The notes: generated by a model from the sequence alone, not told the origin. Shown: positions 25,645 through 37,031, counted from the stretch's first letter. The stretch is DNA of 64,000 bases from Adiantum capillus-veneris (GCA_014529385.2 CM043948.1:76742291-76806290); one strand, 5' to 3'. A program made the numbers and translations.

Positions 25645-25980
25645 TTAAAGAGAGAAATGAAATGAAATGTTATATTAACGTCTTCGAAAGGCCAAAGTGA
25701 CCTATGAGACAAGAAAGTTAAATGTGGTGGATTTGATACAAAGTCAGAGTAAAAAGATGACAAAATGACAAAATAAAATATTATGGAATCCTAAACTGCT
25801 GGGTGTGGACTAAACGGCTAAAACAGATAGTTGGGATAGGTAGATCATAGGAGATCTAGTATCTATCGTTGGCGGATCTCATCAATCTCCTCCATGTGTG
25901 GTAGTCTGACCGGGCGTTGTGCATGTCGAGCCAAAGTGACGTGGATCGTCTGATGCAGCCTATGACTTCATTTGACCAGC
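25645..25980 (-). mobile_element. LINE 3' tail inside CACTA
   Basis: Its start is the reverse complement of the LINE tail (GAAATGAAATGTTATATTAA, GTCTTCGAAAGGCCAAA, GACCTATGAGAC), as at position 65 and at 52.6 kb. The sequence beyond about 25745 does not match copy 2, so it may be a different subfamily. It directly abuts the GA block. Confidence 0.65.
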
Positions 25981-26093
25981 TCAAAATACATTCGAAGCTC
26001 AACTCTCACCTTTACACATGAAAGTCCTCTAGGGAGCAACAACAGCGCCATCGTTGCTCTTAGAGACAAGCTTCCTCCTCAAAAAAGGTTGGG

Positions 26094-27789
26094 CGGGGGC
26101 ATATAACAAGCCGTAGGTGAAACACATAGAAGAAACGCCCAAAATACAAGCCGTTTTTGAAGTCCGATTGGGTTTTTCTACGGAAAAACGCAAACGGACT
26201 TCATAAACGTCTTCTACGCCGTAGGTCAAATCCGGTTACGTTTTTCTATGGAAAAACGCAAACGGACTTCGGAAATGGCTTCTATGCCTACCGAAACCAT
26301 CCGTAGTTCATTAAGTACTCTTAAAGCAATGTCAAGAGCGTATATGGCAAGCCGTAGGTCAATGGGTTTGAATTAACGTCACATACATAAGCCGTAGGTC
26401 AAATTCGGTTGCGGTTTTTTACGGAAAAACGCAAACGAATTTCGGAAATGACTTCTATGCCTACTAAAACCATCTGTAGTCCATTAGGTAGTCTTAAAGC
26501 AATGTCAAGAGCACGTATGGCAAGCCGTAGGTCAAACGGATAGAAGAAATGCCAAATACACAAGCCATAGGTCAAATCCGGTTGCGTTTTTTTATGGAAA
26601 AACGCAAACGGACTTCGAAAATGGCTTCTATGCCTACCGAAACCATCCGTAATCCATTAGGTAGTCTTAAGGCAATGTCAAAAGCGTGTATGGCAAGCCG
26701 TAGGTCAAACGGACAGAAGAAACGTCAAATACACAAGCCGTAGGTCAAATCCGGTTGCGTTTTTTTACGGAAAAACACAGAGGGTCTTTGGAAACTGATT
26801 CTATGCATACCGAAACTATCCGTAGTCCATTAGGTAGTCTTTAGGTAATGTCAAGAGCGCGCATGGCAAGCTGTAGATCAAACGGATAGAAGAAACGCCA
26901 AATACACAAGCCGTAGGTCAAATCCGATTGCGTTTTTCTACGGAAAAACGCAGACGGACTTCGGAAATTGATTTCATGCCTATCGAAACCATTCGTAGTC
27001 CATTAAGTAGTCTTAAGGCAATGTCAAGACCGTGTATGGCAAGCCGTAGGTTAAACGGACAGAAGAAACGTCAAATACACAAGCCGTAGGTCAAATCCGG
27101 TTGCGTTTTTCTAAGAAAAAACGCAAACGGACTTCGGAAATGGCTTCTATGCCTACTGAAACCATCCGTAAACGATTAGGTAGTCTTTAGGCAATGTCAA
27201 GAGCGCGTATGGCAAGCCGTAGATCAAACGGATAGAAGAAACGCCAAATACACAAGCCGTAGGTCAAATCCGGTTACGTTTTTCTACGGAAAAACGCAAA
27301 CGAATTTCGGAAATGGCTTCTATGCCTACCGAAACCATCCGTAGTTCATTAAGTAATCTTAAAGCAATGTCAAGAGCGTGTATGGCAAGCCGTAGGTCAA
27401 TGGGTTTGAATTAACGCCAAATACACAAGCTGTAGGTCAAATCCGGTTGCGTTTTTCTACGAAAAAACGCAAACGGATTTCGGAAATGACTTCTATGCCT
27501 ACTGAAACCATCCGTAGTCCATTAGGTAGTCTTAAAGCAATGTCAAGAGCGCGTATGGCAAGCCGTAGGTCAATGGGTTTGAATTAACGCTAAATACACA
27601 AGCCGTAGGTCAAATCGGGTTGCGTTTTTCTACGGAAAAACGCAAATGGATTTTGAAAATGACTTCTATGCCTACTGAAACCATCCGTAGTCCATTAGGT
27701 AGTCTTAAAGCAATGTCAAGAGCGCGTATGGCAAGCCATAGGTCAAACGGATAGAAGAAACGTCAAATACACAAGCCGTAGGTCAAATA
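26094..27789 (+). repeat. 173 bp tandem satellite inside CACTA (about 10 monomers)
   Basis: The phrase AAGCCGTAGGTCAAATC recurs at 26735, 26908, 27081, 27254, 27427, 27600 and 27773, exactly 173 bp apart, and further copies extend left to about 26094. Each monomer carries an inverted repeat (arms GCGTTTTTC and GAAAAACGC around TACG). Two variants exist at one site: CAAACGGATAGAAGAAACG (A) and CAATGGGTTTGAATTAACG (B), in the order B A A A A A B B A. Confidence 0.93.
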
Positions 27790-28240
27790 GGGAAATAAAA
27801 AGAGAGAGAGATAGATAAGTGGAGAGCGAGACAGAGAGAGAGATAGGGAAATAGGAAAATAGAGAGAGAAAGAGAGATAGCGAGAGCGAGATCGAGAGGG
27901 AGAGAGAAAGAGAGATAGCAGTTGGATGTTGAAGAAACTATGGAACTAAAAGAGGCAAAGGGTTTTGTCCGCTACATGCATTGCCATGTACACCTGGGAG
28001 TGCACATATGTGTCTACCCATATAGGATTTGACCAATAAAGCCGAGATTTTGACCCGGTGGTCCTGATCTCCGTACACCTCTGGACCGAGGTGTACGAAG
28101 ATTGGGCAAGACTAGAGAATGCAAGGTAGTTTACATTGTGAGGAGTATATATATTAAAACAACATTCATAATCATTGTAGATGGCAACGTCATCAACTAA
28201 CATGAAGGAAAAGATTGCATGCTCGTGCATGCTCTGCAAG
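27790..28240. other. GA-rich stretch and non-coding DNA upstream of TNP2 gene
   Basis: An irregular GAGAGATAG-rich stretch (27798-27915) is followed by unique sequence. It contains a perfect inverted repeat at 28072-28097 (arms CGTACACCTC and GAGGTGTACG around TGGACC). The first transposase exon starts at its right edge. Confidence 0.55.
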
Positions 28241-30329
28241 TATTAAATCCTGCGCAAGCGTAGGATATGTAATGAGCATGTTCACAAGTACGGAGAGTTT
28301 GCTAAAGAAACTGTACAGAATCTACGATACGACTCCTACGGAACGGGCATTGATTTTCGCGACATAGCACCTACATCTGAGGGAGAGAGAAAAAGGATTA
28401 TGCGTGAAGGTCCGACCAATATAGAGCCAAGAATGGAAGTAGAAAAGGACTTACAGACAGAAGACGACGGCATGGAAGAGATGCTTGATGCCTTCTTCCA
28501 AACAAGCGAGGAGAACGCTAACGAAGCAGCACTAGAAGCCATGCGCCTATCTCCTGAAGACATGTTGAGGAAGTTGGCACGTCAACCAATTTATGAAGGC
28601 TCCAAAATATCGACGCTTCGTACTTGTCTGGCGTTTTTGAATCTTCAGTCAGTGTACGGGTGGCCAGACACAAGCGTCACTGCTTTGTTTAGGTACGTAA
28701 TTTACAAAAGAGATTTTCCGATTGCAACGGTGACGTGCTTGGAGAGCTTTTTAATTTAATGTGGCTTAAACAGGTTGTTGCGGGAGCAACTTCTCCCGGC
28801 TGGCAATGAAATGTCCCCCTCGAGGCCAGACGCAAGGCAACTATTGACCTCAGTTGGCTTGGACTACAACAAGATTCATGCATGTCCAAATGATTGCATT
28901 CTTTTTCGCAATGAATTAGTAGATTGTCTGTCGTGTCCTAAGTGCGGAGCAATGCGCTTCAAACAAGATAGGTTCTGGTAATGGTTCTTGATTTACAAAA
29001 TTCTTGCTATTCGCAAGCACTTTGCCTTGGCCTGATTCATGCTTTAATATATGCAGGGCTAACAACTTCGGGATACAATGCATGTCCAATTGTACAGTCC
29101 ACAGCCGTTGGATGTTCTTTTTAGAGCGGTTCATGAAAACACTTAAGGGTTTTGTTCGCCAAAAAGCGCGTCTAGAGGGGAGCATGGCAGAAGGATGGCT
29201 GGTACAAGAGTCTCTTGTATTGACGACCGAATTTCTATCCGTTTCTGACCCAGAAATGCCTCGACTGTGAAGCGATGAGGAGGATGCAAGACTGGTGGGA
29301 GAGGAGCCGCAAGGGCAAGGGGTGCCGAAGAAAATGAACGACGCCATGCGAGAAAAGATCATGAAGTTTTGTATACTAAATTCAGCGCCGATGCAAAAAT
29401 GGCTTGAAAAGTACGAAGAAGAGAAAGCGAGACGCAATAGGGAGCGACAGGATTTCAGGCGAAGCCGAACGACTAGAGGTTTACCCTTGCCAGACTATCT
29501 CGCTCCTCTACCTAAATTCCCTACAATGGCATGGTTGGACAAGACAGTGAGAGCAGCTTGACAGATCGAAGAACCCATATCTCTAGAAGAGGAAGAGCTG
29601 GCTATTGGATGTGACTGGAAGTATCATACATACATGGCACTGTGGTCGCATGGAAAGAATTTCAGAACACAACAAATTGACAGCAGAAGAAACACGTTTG
29701 ATAGTGGGGTAATGGTTAGTTTCATGCAAAAGAGCAGGGCTAGTGCCAGAGACACAAATGAGAGCACTAGCAACCTAGATTACTGTGGTCTGGTGTCAGA
29801 TATCTTGAAAGTAAGCTTCAGGCGGTTTGAGATGTTTTTGTTGGATGTGAAGTGGTTCAAGGTGATTACTTCTGGTCGCAATGCAACGGTACGCAGAGAT
29901 GGAAACAAACTTGTGCAAATAGATTCTACAAAGGTTTGGACAGATGCGAGAGACACATTTGCTCTCCTTGAACATTGCGAGCAAGTGGTCTTTGTACCGG
30001 ACCCTCGAGAGCGACAGTGGTGGTTTGTGGTTCAGGTTGCTCCAAGAAATAAACAAGTATTTGAAGGGCAAGATCTCCTGGAGGAAAGTCAATCAGACGA
30101 CGTCCATACTACTGTGACATTAGATGAGATGGACGAAGGTATGGCAGAGAAAGCTGACAGATATACGAGGGATGACGCAGACGAGCCAGAATTGACACTT
30201 GTAGATGAAGATGCAATGGATGAAGACAATCTGCCAGAACGAGTTGGGGCAGAGTTATGTTTGCAATTAGAGATAAACGATGAAACGGTGCAAAATCTTA
30301 TCGATGATGCCTCACTCGTCGAGGCCTAG
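28241..30329 (+). pseudogene. CACTA TNP2-type transposase, catalytic core deleted
   Basis: Modelled exons are about 28241-28691, 28773-28979 and 29057-30329. Exon 1 resembles the transposase-associated domain (RKRRICNEHVHKYGEF), then LYEGSK-type sequence (PIYEGSKISTLRTCLAFLNL). Exon 2 has PAGNEMSPSRPDARQLLTSV and HACPNDCILFRNE, with a Cys pair (CPKCG). Exon 3 goes straight to DUF4218 (RWMFFLERFMKTLKGFVRQ, EGSMAEG) and DUF4216 (DYCGLVSDILKVSF, VVFVPDPRERQWWFVVQ). The DD-E region that normally sits between exons 2 and 3 is absent. Junctions AG|GTACGT..ACAG|GTTG and CTG|GTAATG..GCAG|GGC keep the frame. In-frame TGA stops occur at 29268 and 29559. The gene makes no working transposase. Confidence 0.85.
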
Positions 30330-30432
30330 GCCTGTAAGTGTTTGTGTGAAGACGTTGATTTAAAATTAAGCTTAAAGTTAATTTAAACAACTGTGTTCTG
30401 ACGCTTTATTTTACTTTCTTTGTGCAGGACTT

Positions 30433-31704
30433 CAGTATGGCAGACTAGTTTCCAGATCCCGCTTCTATGAGTGCAGATGCATCTATGGGCTTCGTTACAC
30501 GGATGATGCCTGCTCAGATGGCAGAGGCTTCTCAATACTGGGTAGCCAGAGGCACGAGTACTATGTCTCCGGGCTTCACACCCGAGGGTCCGACGCCTAG
30601 GAGGGGGGACACCTATGGGTACAACGCCTGCTTCTCCTATCACGGCCGCTTCGACACCTAGGGGTGAGGCACAGACGGGTACGTCCTCGTCTCCGCAGCA
30701 CAGGCGCACTCGCCGATCTCGGCCATCGTCAGGTGGAGGTGGTGGTTGCTATGGCGGAGGGTCCACAGATGCTTCGACCCCTCCTCGCTCACGATCCCCG
30801 TCCTACCCAGGCACACCTCTCGACACACCTCTTGGCACACCTCGGACACCTTGGGGGGCACACGATCTTATTGCCTCCAAGCTTTATACTGTACGGCCAG
30901 ATGGTTCTGTTGACATGGATAGAGTCGGGACTGAGATGAGACAACAGATTCACCAGCTCGCGGAGTTACAGTTTTCGACCAGCATTCTGACGTCTTGGGA
31001 TCAACAGGAAAAGGACAAAGTCACTTACATAGTGGAGACCATCCTGAGAGAGTACTAGCCTGCTCCGGGTTTTGATGTTGTTCCGAAGAGGTTGATCAAG
31101 GGTGTTACACGGGACACCGTGAAACATCGACGAGATGCAGCTCGGAAGGCTTTCAGGACCGGCACGCCGAAGCCTTCGGGCATCCCATACGAGACGTGAC
31201 TGCACATCAGGGAGGATGAGCGGACAGCGGCCACGCGGTTCAGACAGCAGCGTGAGGCCGCGCAGATACGACAGATGACCAGGGGGACATCTCATCTTGG
31301 CAGCGGAGGCTTCGACACCGTTTGCTATGAGTTTGTGAGTTTCTAATCCAATCTTAACTATGGCGTTTTTTAAAACGCGATGAATCATGTATTCTTATTA
31401 ATCTGATTTTTGTATAAACGCAGAATCTTGCGATGCATCGAGCCCCGACACGTTAGGAGGAGTCAGATGGATATCGCAAAGGTATCTATGAAGTATTGAA
31501 TGATCTTGATGCTTCAGGAGAGTCTGTAGACTGGGCGGCTTTACAGTCTCGCTGATCGCTTGAGGTGAGACGTTAATATGTGTGAGTTTATTTAATTAAG
31601 TAAGTATATGTAAAGTAATATCAATACTAATTTTGTGAGTTGTCCTATATGCAGGTTGTGACGCTTAGTCATCAGTGGACCAGATTTCATATATATGCTT
31701 TGTG
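30433..31704 (+). pseudogene. CACTA second ORF (TNPA-like role presumed)
   Basis: After an acceptor (TTTGTGCAG at 30428) comes a Gly/Ser/Pro/Thr-rich part (TPEGPTPRRG, SSGGGGGCYGGG, PGTPLDTPLGTPRTPWG). A more ordered part follows (DRVGTEMRQQIHQLAELQF, VTYIVETILREY) and a basic helical end (ERTAATRFRQQREAAQIRQM, then GTSHLGSGGFDTV). Small exons may follow at 31424-31565 (YRKGIYEVLNDLDAS) and from 31655. A frameshift near 30630 and stops at 30447, 31056 and 31196 break it. The position and HTGGS-like end recall the plant Transposase_24 partner protein of CACTA elements; that is inference. Confidence 0.55.
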
Positions 31705-31744
31705 AGACACAGACACGCTTCTATGTCTCCTTTTGTATAGACAT

Positions 31745-32010
31745 ATATATATGGTTATGATTATTGTTCAAACAGTTATTGTTTTCCTTATGGTTATGGT
31801 TATTGTCATTGTATAGACATGGTTATTTTTCCTATTCTTGTATAGACATAGACATAGTTATGGTTTAGGTTTTGTTTATGGTTATGTTTAACTTTCTGGT
31901 TATGATTATGGTTATTGTTAATTTTGTTTCTGATTATGATCAAAGTGGTTATATTGGTCGGTTATGGTTATGCTTTTAAGTTATGGTTATGGTTCGTTAT
32001 GGTCATTGGC
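31745..32010 (+). repeat. Degenerate GGTTATG repeat
   Basis: The phrase (A/T)TGGTTATG with variants (TGGTTATTG, TGGTTATGATTATGG) recurs more than ten times without a fixed period, between the second ORF and the CACTA right end. Confidence 0.7.
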
Positions 32011-32255
32011 CTTTAATCTCATGTGAGATCCTACATGGATAGCATGTAGGAGGCGTATACATGATTTTTTTTTTTGAAAAGTTTATGTAAAAACGATGGG
32101 AACTCTGCCGAAATTTCTACGGGAGCACGGTTGATTTTGGTGCTGCTCGCTTTCTTGGGCAGAGGGCAGGAAGTCTGGCTGTGGTGGTTGTGTCCATCTT
32201 TTCACTGGGCACAGGCCAGGCTACCTGCCCTCTGCCTAAGAATTTTTTTTTCTGT

Positions 32256-32430
32256 TATGGTCGTCGATATATGCATCTATATATCCGTCCATATCTGCGT
32301 CGCTATCTGCGTCTATAACTGCGTCCATATCTGCGTCGCAAATAAAGCCTTTCCACACAGATATCGACGCAAATAGCGACAGTTTCACAGGGACATAGAT
32401 ATCGACGCAGATATCGACGCGGGGCGTCGA
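32256..32430 (+). repeat. CACTA right subterminal repeats
   Basis: Copies of ATATCTGCGTC, GTCGATAT and ATATCGACGCA recur in both orientations up to 24 bp from the terminus, mirroring the left end. Confidence 0.8.
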
Positions 32431-32456
32431 TGACACCTTTTTTTGTTGTAGTGGCT

Positions 32457-33372
32457 CTTAATGCTCGCCCTTCAACCTGGTTAGTTAGGTCCTCTCATGC
32501 AAGAACTAAGTATCTCATCTGCCAGAGTCCTAAAGGTATTGTGACTAGATTCACAACCCATTTATAGTGCATGGCCAGTGGATATGTAGGGTACAATCCA
32601 TCACAATGTTGGACATTTGAATACATTTGACAAGTTACACATGACTTTACAAATTAAGATATATCTTTATACATACCCTTCCACCAGTATTTTTCTTTCA
32701 ACTTGGAGAAGGTTGCCCACACACCCCTGTGTCCAACCCATAGACTCTCATGAAACTCTTGCATGAGCTTTACTTGAGTCTCTTTTTTACATATAACCCA
32801 TTGAGGTGTAACACCCTTTTGTTTAGGATGCTTCCACAAGTAACCATCCCTCAAAAAGTAGCCATATGCTTTCCTACGTATCCTCATGTATTCTTGTTCA
32901 GACCAATCATCATGTTTTGCTAGAGTACTCAAGTAGCTTCCAATAAGAAGCCAATCACCTTCATAAAGCTCTTTCAAGAACAATTCAAGTGAATTAGTCA
33001 TGCAGACATTGTTACCTTTGACATGAGAGATAGAATAGAACTTTGTGCCCACACCATCTCCCTCGTCAATCATCTATGACTCATCTTCATACCTTGCCCT
33101 TGATAGCATATCTGCCAGTGTATTGTCTTTACCTGCAATGCGCTTAAACTCAGGATTTAAGGACTTAATGTAGGCAATCTACCGCAACGCAGCAATGTAT
33201 GGTGTTGAGCAACTTGTAATCATCCCAAGAAGTGATAGACAATCTGTTTCTACAACCACACATGCACCAATTAGGTACTCTTTGCTATTTTTCAAGGTTG
33301 TAACCATATCCCATAACTCTCTCTTTATCTGTGGACAGTTTCTTTGTAGAAGAGTGCGAATAGGTGCACCTC
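32457..33372 (-). pseudogene. Gypsy element G RNase H end and integrase N-terminus
   Basis: Reading leftward: an RNase H end (CVVVETDCLSLLGMI, then AGKDNTLADMLSRARYED), the linker, and the H2C2 zinc-binding domain (EFHESLWVGHRGVWATFSKL, YWWKGMYKDI, SCVTCQ). It continues to the integrase start (LYPTYPLAMHYKWVVNLV) and breaks at the CACTA right end. In-frame stops lie near 33184, 33073 and 32652. It joins the part at 24151-25020. Confidence 0.8.
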
Positions 33373-33687
33373 CTAAAGCGGAGTGCTACATCGGCATCGT
33401 AAGAGAGAAGAGAGGAGAGGAGAGAACAAAGACACAAACACTAGGTGCAATCTCCCCCCGTGCAAGAGTGGCCATTTCCCTCTTGCACGTATTTACTTTA
33501 TAAATTTTTTGAATGGTCAAAGTGATTATAAACTTGCCGGCCTGTCATAAATGGCCAAAGCTCATAAAGAGCACTTGAATAATAAAATGTATATCTTTTC
33601 ACATAGGCTTTTGATCGGTTAAGCCTTTTCCACATGTCAGCTGCACTAGATAATAAAATATCAATTCCATTACATCACCACCAATAA
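33373..33687 (-). repeat. LTR fragment of family C
   Basis: The reverse complement of the 11.36-11.69 kb LTR with about 85-90 percent identity by eye. It starts TGTAATGGAATTGATATT at 33687. Its inner end is lost near 33373 where gypsy G begins, so it is not a complete LTR. Confidence 0.75.
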
Positions 33688-34463
33688 GCTTTACTTGATA
33701 ACACATTTCTAGCACTTTACCACCACTTAGCACCACTTGACATCAGTTATCAATACTAAAAATAGACACATTCTAGCACTTATCGGCATGTTATGTTTGA
33801 TAATCGCTTGAAAGAATTAACCATGCACTTTGTACTGCTTGAAACATTACTTGACTAGCACTTTACATCACACTCAAGATAGGAATAAAGTAGAAACCAA
33901 TACAAAAGCATTCCTGTATAAGTCTAGATTCATTATATTTGTATAAGTCTAGATTCATTATATTTGTATAAACCGATGTTAACATATAAAGACTATGTTA
34001 GCATTCCTGTATAAGTCTAGATTCATTATATTTGTATAAACCGATGTTAACATATAAAGACTATGGAAATTTTCTAATCTTTGGGCTTTTGTACGGGGCT
34101 TTTGGAGTATGGTCGAGGGGCAACTTTGGGCGGTTTAGAGCGGTAACCTGGGGATTCATTATGAAAAACTTACCACACTACGTAAGTGCAAGGGAAGTTT
34201 TTTTTTACAAGTTACATAAGTGTATAAGTTAGGAGCAGACCCCTAATAAATTATCTCCCAAGCTTAAATATAAGGGAGGGGGATATCATATTTATTGGGG
34301 GGAGGGGGGACGGGGGAGACTTGACCCAGGTTAATTACTTATAACGGTTGGTCATCGATGTGCACTAGAAATCGGATGAATTTAAGGGAATTTTTTTATC
34401 AGGTCATGCTACATCAAATTTTGCATCAAGTCGGTCATAGATAAGGGCTGATTTGGAGCACGA
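33688..34463. other. Non-coding stretch with local tandem repeats
   Basis: At about 33912-34065 the phrase TGTATAAGTCTAGATTC plus ATTATATT is repeated three times, and a longer unit ending TAAACCGATGTTAACATATA is repeated twice. The rest is AT-rich with G runs (34275-34315). No gene is seen. Confidence 0.6.
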
Positions 34464-34688
34464 TGACAAAAAAAAGGTAGAGCAAGATATTGCCTCTCAA
34501 TAGCTCATCCACATCGTCAAGCATACAAATAGATAGTAGAGCTCAAGCCTTTCTATCATTCTAAGGCCCTTGTTGGCATCACCCGGCTGTAGGTGAGGGC
34601 ACTTGAGTCTGGAGATAGTATGAGAATGCGTGACCCCACGAGTATATATATATATATATAACGAGAGCTCAAGGAAGACAAGGAGAAG
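34464..34688 (-). repeat. Left copy of about 225 bp repeat F (putative 3' LTR)
   Basis: It matches 38786-39008 in the same orientation over about 220 bp (shared AGGTAGAGCA, CTCAATAGCTC, CAAGCATACAAATAGATAGT, GGCCCTTGTTGGCATCACC, ACGAGTATATATATAT, CAAGGAAGACAAGGAGAAG). On the minus strand both end in TGTCA. The pair brackets a minus-strand unit with gag-like ORFs, so an LTR pair is the simplest reading, but the outer end is not defined. Confidence 0.55.
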
Positions 34689-35335
34689 TGCACTGCATAC
34701 ACTAGCTATGTGTCAACAATGATAGCGCGTGGAGGATGAGAGGGGAACATGGGCAAGTAGGTAAACTTTGCAATGTACAAACTGCCATGGTAGTTTACTC
34801 TTGGGAGCAGCTCCTACCCTTTGTTGGGTGATCCATCCACGCACAGCTAACAGCCTTGTGACCCTCACCCTTCGATATGGTGATCATGAACTTACTTCGG
34901 TATAAGGCCTTGACAGTCCTGCTTTAAACCACGTTCTTAAATGTGTCCTCCGTGCTCTTGAATGGCCTCCAAGTCCCTCCTGGACGTATGCAGCCCAGTC
35001 GGCATATCCTACAGGCCGCCCTTGACCTGCAGCACCTCCTCTTTTCTTTATGTGAAGGTGACGGCCCTCCACATAGCTGGTAGCCTTTCAAGCTCCTGCA
35101 GCCTCTTTTTTTGGATGACGTGGCCCCCCAAATTTTCTTCTCGGCTCTGCAACTCTCGCCTCTTGTGAGCTCAGGCTCAGTCGGGACTGATGATTGATCC
35201 CTCTCTTGCAGCGCTCTCTCCTGCATTTTTCTTCACACTCCCCAAGGCTAGCGCCCAGCCTTATCTGCAGCCTTGAAGGCCTCTCCAACTCTTGCTCTCA
35301 GCTTTGTCTCCCTGCAGGTTTTTGACCTCGAGCAC

Positions 35336-35794
35336 CCTCGTCACTAAATGACACCTCCCCATGGAGGTGGGATCAATGGCCCACAGTAGGCCGTTCGATC
35401 GACATTAAACTAGGTGTGAACTAAGCGTGAACTCGGAGATATGTGCACCACACCAAAATTGGTGTGAACTCGACGTGAACACGATGTGAACTGGGGAGGG
35501 TCTACACACCACACCAAATTTGGTGTGAACTCAGTGCGAACTCGGTGTGAACTAGGTGTAAACTTGTCCGCGACGCCGTGATCTATAAACTTATCCCATA
35601 CACGCCTTTCAACGAGCGTCCGTTAGCCTAGTGGTTAGAGTCAATCCCGTGGGGGAGAGGGTAGTGGGTTCAAGTCCCGGATCTGAGAAAGAGGGAATCT
35701 TTTGCATTCCGTAGGCAATCCAACGGTCACGATCAACCGGTGATCGTGAGCCATTGATCCCACCTCCAAATGGAGGTGTCAATTAGTAACGAGG
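35336..35794. mobile_element. Mutator-like MITE, 459 bp, 9 bp TSD
   Basis: The ends form imperfect inverted repeats of about 40 bp (consensus CCTCGTYACTAAWTGACAC, then CCTCC and GGAGGTGGGATCAATGGC). They are flanked by a perfect 9 bp duplication CTCGAGCAC (35327-35335 and 35795-35803). A 9 bp TSD with TIRs is typical of Mutator-like elements. The interior has a GTGTGAACTCG-type repeat (35408-35570) and a tRNA-like segment, and no transposase. Confidence 0.85.
35612..35690 (+). other. tRNA-like (SINE-head) sequence inside the MITE
   Basis: TAGCCTAGTGG (35624-35634) fits the RNA polymerase III A box and GGTTCAAGTCC (35667-35677) the B box, with tRNA-like spacing. The T arm is plausible, but the acceptor stem does not pair fully and no clear anticodon arm can be drawn. 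It is therefore a tRNA-derived relic, not a tRNA gene. Confidence 0.65.
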
Positions 35795-36444
35795 CTCGAG
35801 CACCCTCTTGATAGCGCAGCCAACCATCCTTTCTATTCGGGCAACTCGTATATGGCAACCCCAACCTGTAGATCATGTCTTTCTGTAGCTCTCTCAGAGC
35901 TTGATAAGCCCGAGCAAGGCCCCAACATGGCCGCTCCCTGTACTGTCCTCTTGCTCCTCTTGCTGCTACTCGATGATGCTCACAATTGGCCACTCTTTAA
36001 AACTCCCTCCACCCCTCGTGAGCTCAGACTCAACCTCTTCTCTGCAGCCCTCTCTCTGGCGCACCTCCCTTGTTTAGCTCTATCCAAGCACCCTCCAGAT
36101 GGCGGTACCCTCTTGCAATGCTATATCAAAAGCATCAAGCAGCTACTGTCCCCGCTCGATGACCTCCTTCCTTAGGCTCTCGGCCTTGATTCTCCCTAGC
36201 CTTGACAGCTCCCCTTTCAGCTTCTGCAGCCTGTCCACACCCTTCAATCCATTGCTCTCCCTTCACATACAAGCTTGATGGCCTCTCTGCTGTAGCCTGT
36301 GAGCTCGATTTGGAGCTCTCCCTTCAAGCTTTTGGTTTTCTCTTGCAGGTCGTCGCCCCTTTTCCGAACTCTTTGGCGGCTCATTGCAGACGGCCCTTTT
36401 CTTTTTGATCTAGATTCCATAATCACCTTAAAAATTCCAGTCAA

Positions 36445-37031
36445 GGGTTGGTTCTCACTACCCTCCCCCTTTTGAGGTCTCGAGCTTCAAGACCTTTCCC
36501 TCCTCACCACTATAGAGCATCTGACCTTAGCCATAGAAACTGCAATCTCATGGCATCACAATAGCAGTTTGCAAGCTCACCATCATGGGTGGAACTCGCC
36601 AATGCGACATGCCGAAACCAAAGATGTCCAAAATCATACGGTGTACTAGAAGAGACGCCATTATAATTGGCTATCCTTGCAAGTTGTGCACACAGGAAGA
36701 AACTTACATGAAGCCAACTCGTTTGATCACAAATACTCACAAGATGCTAGGATTGAACCATTAGACAAGAGCACATATTAAAAATTGGCATTGCCCAGCA
36801 CTGTACAAACAATTGTAACACACTCAAAAGTGGAAAAAGCGAGCATACCATATATACATGAGCCGGCAAACTTCAAACAAAAAAAATCCTATCATAGTTT
36901 GTGAGCCCCCTAGCCTGCTGGAGCATTCATGCTCAGTAGCAACACTAGTAGATGCTCAGTCCACCTGGATCCCACACATAAAAACTTGGCCTTCCATGCA
37001 TTACATTAGTAACCAAACCTCCACCTGGCTC
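36445..37031. other. No gene seen inside unit F
   Basis: No motif-bearing frame. By position it would be the interior of the minus-strand unit between the acidic ORF and the coiled-coil remnant. Confidence 0.35.

Larger units (their letters stand above)
25024..32453 (+). mobile_element. CACTA (EnSpm) DNA transposon, 7430 bp, deletion derivative
   Basis: The left end CACTACAACATAAC and the right end TTTTTGTTGTAGTG form about 13 bp terminal inverted repeats starting CACTA. A perfect 3 bp TSD (GCT at 25021-25023 and 32454-32456) flanks it, the CACTA hallmark. Both ends carry subterminal arrays around ATATCGACGC. Inside lie C, GA and GT runs, a LINE tail, a 173 bp satellite, a TNP2-type gene without its catalytic core, and a second ORF. 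It splits the integrase of gypsy element G, whose two halves can be read on either side. The transposase is defective, so mobility would need help in trans. Confidence 0.93.
34880..36444 (-). pseudogene. Degenerate charged/coiled-coil frames, interrupted by a MITE
   Basis: Several minus-strand frames are rich in Lys, Glu, Leu and Arg (DDLQEKTKSLKGELQIELTG near 36320; AIKRVLEVKNLQGDKAESKS across the MITE site at 35335). They look like parts of one coiled-coil protein read in shifting frames. No family is recognised. It lies downstream of the gag-like ORFs inside repeat F. Confidence 0.35.

Noticed and set aside
26094-27789. CRISPR-like array
   Set aside because: The 173 bp units are contiguous without unique spacers and lie inside a plant transposon.
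35612-35690. A functional tRNA gene
   Set aside because: A and B boxes are good but the acceptor stem does not pair and there is no clear anticodon arm; it sits inside a MITE.
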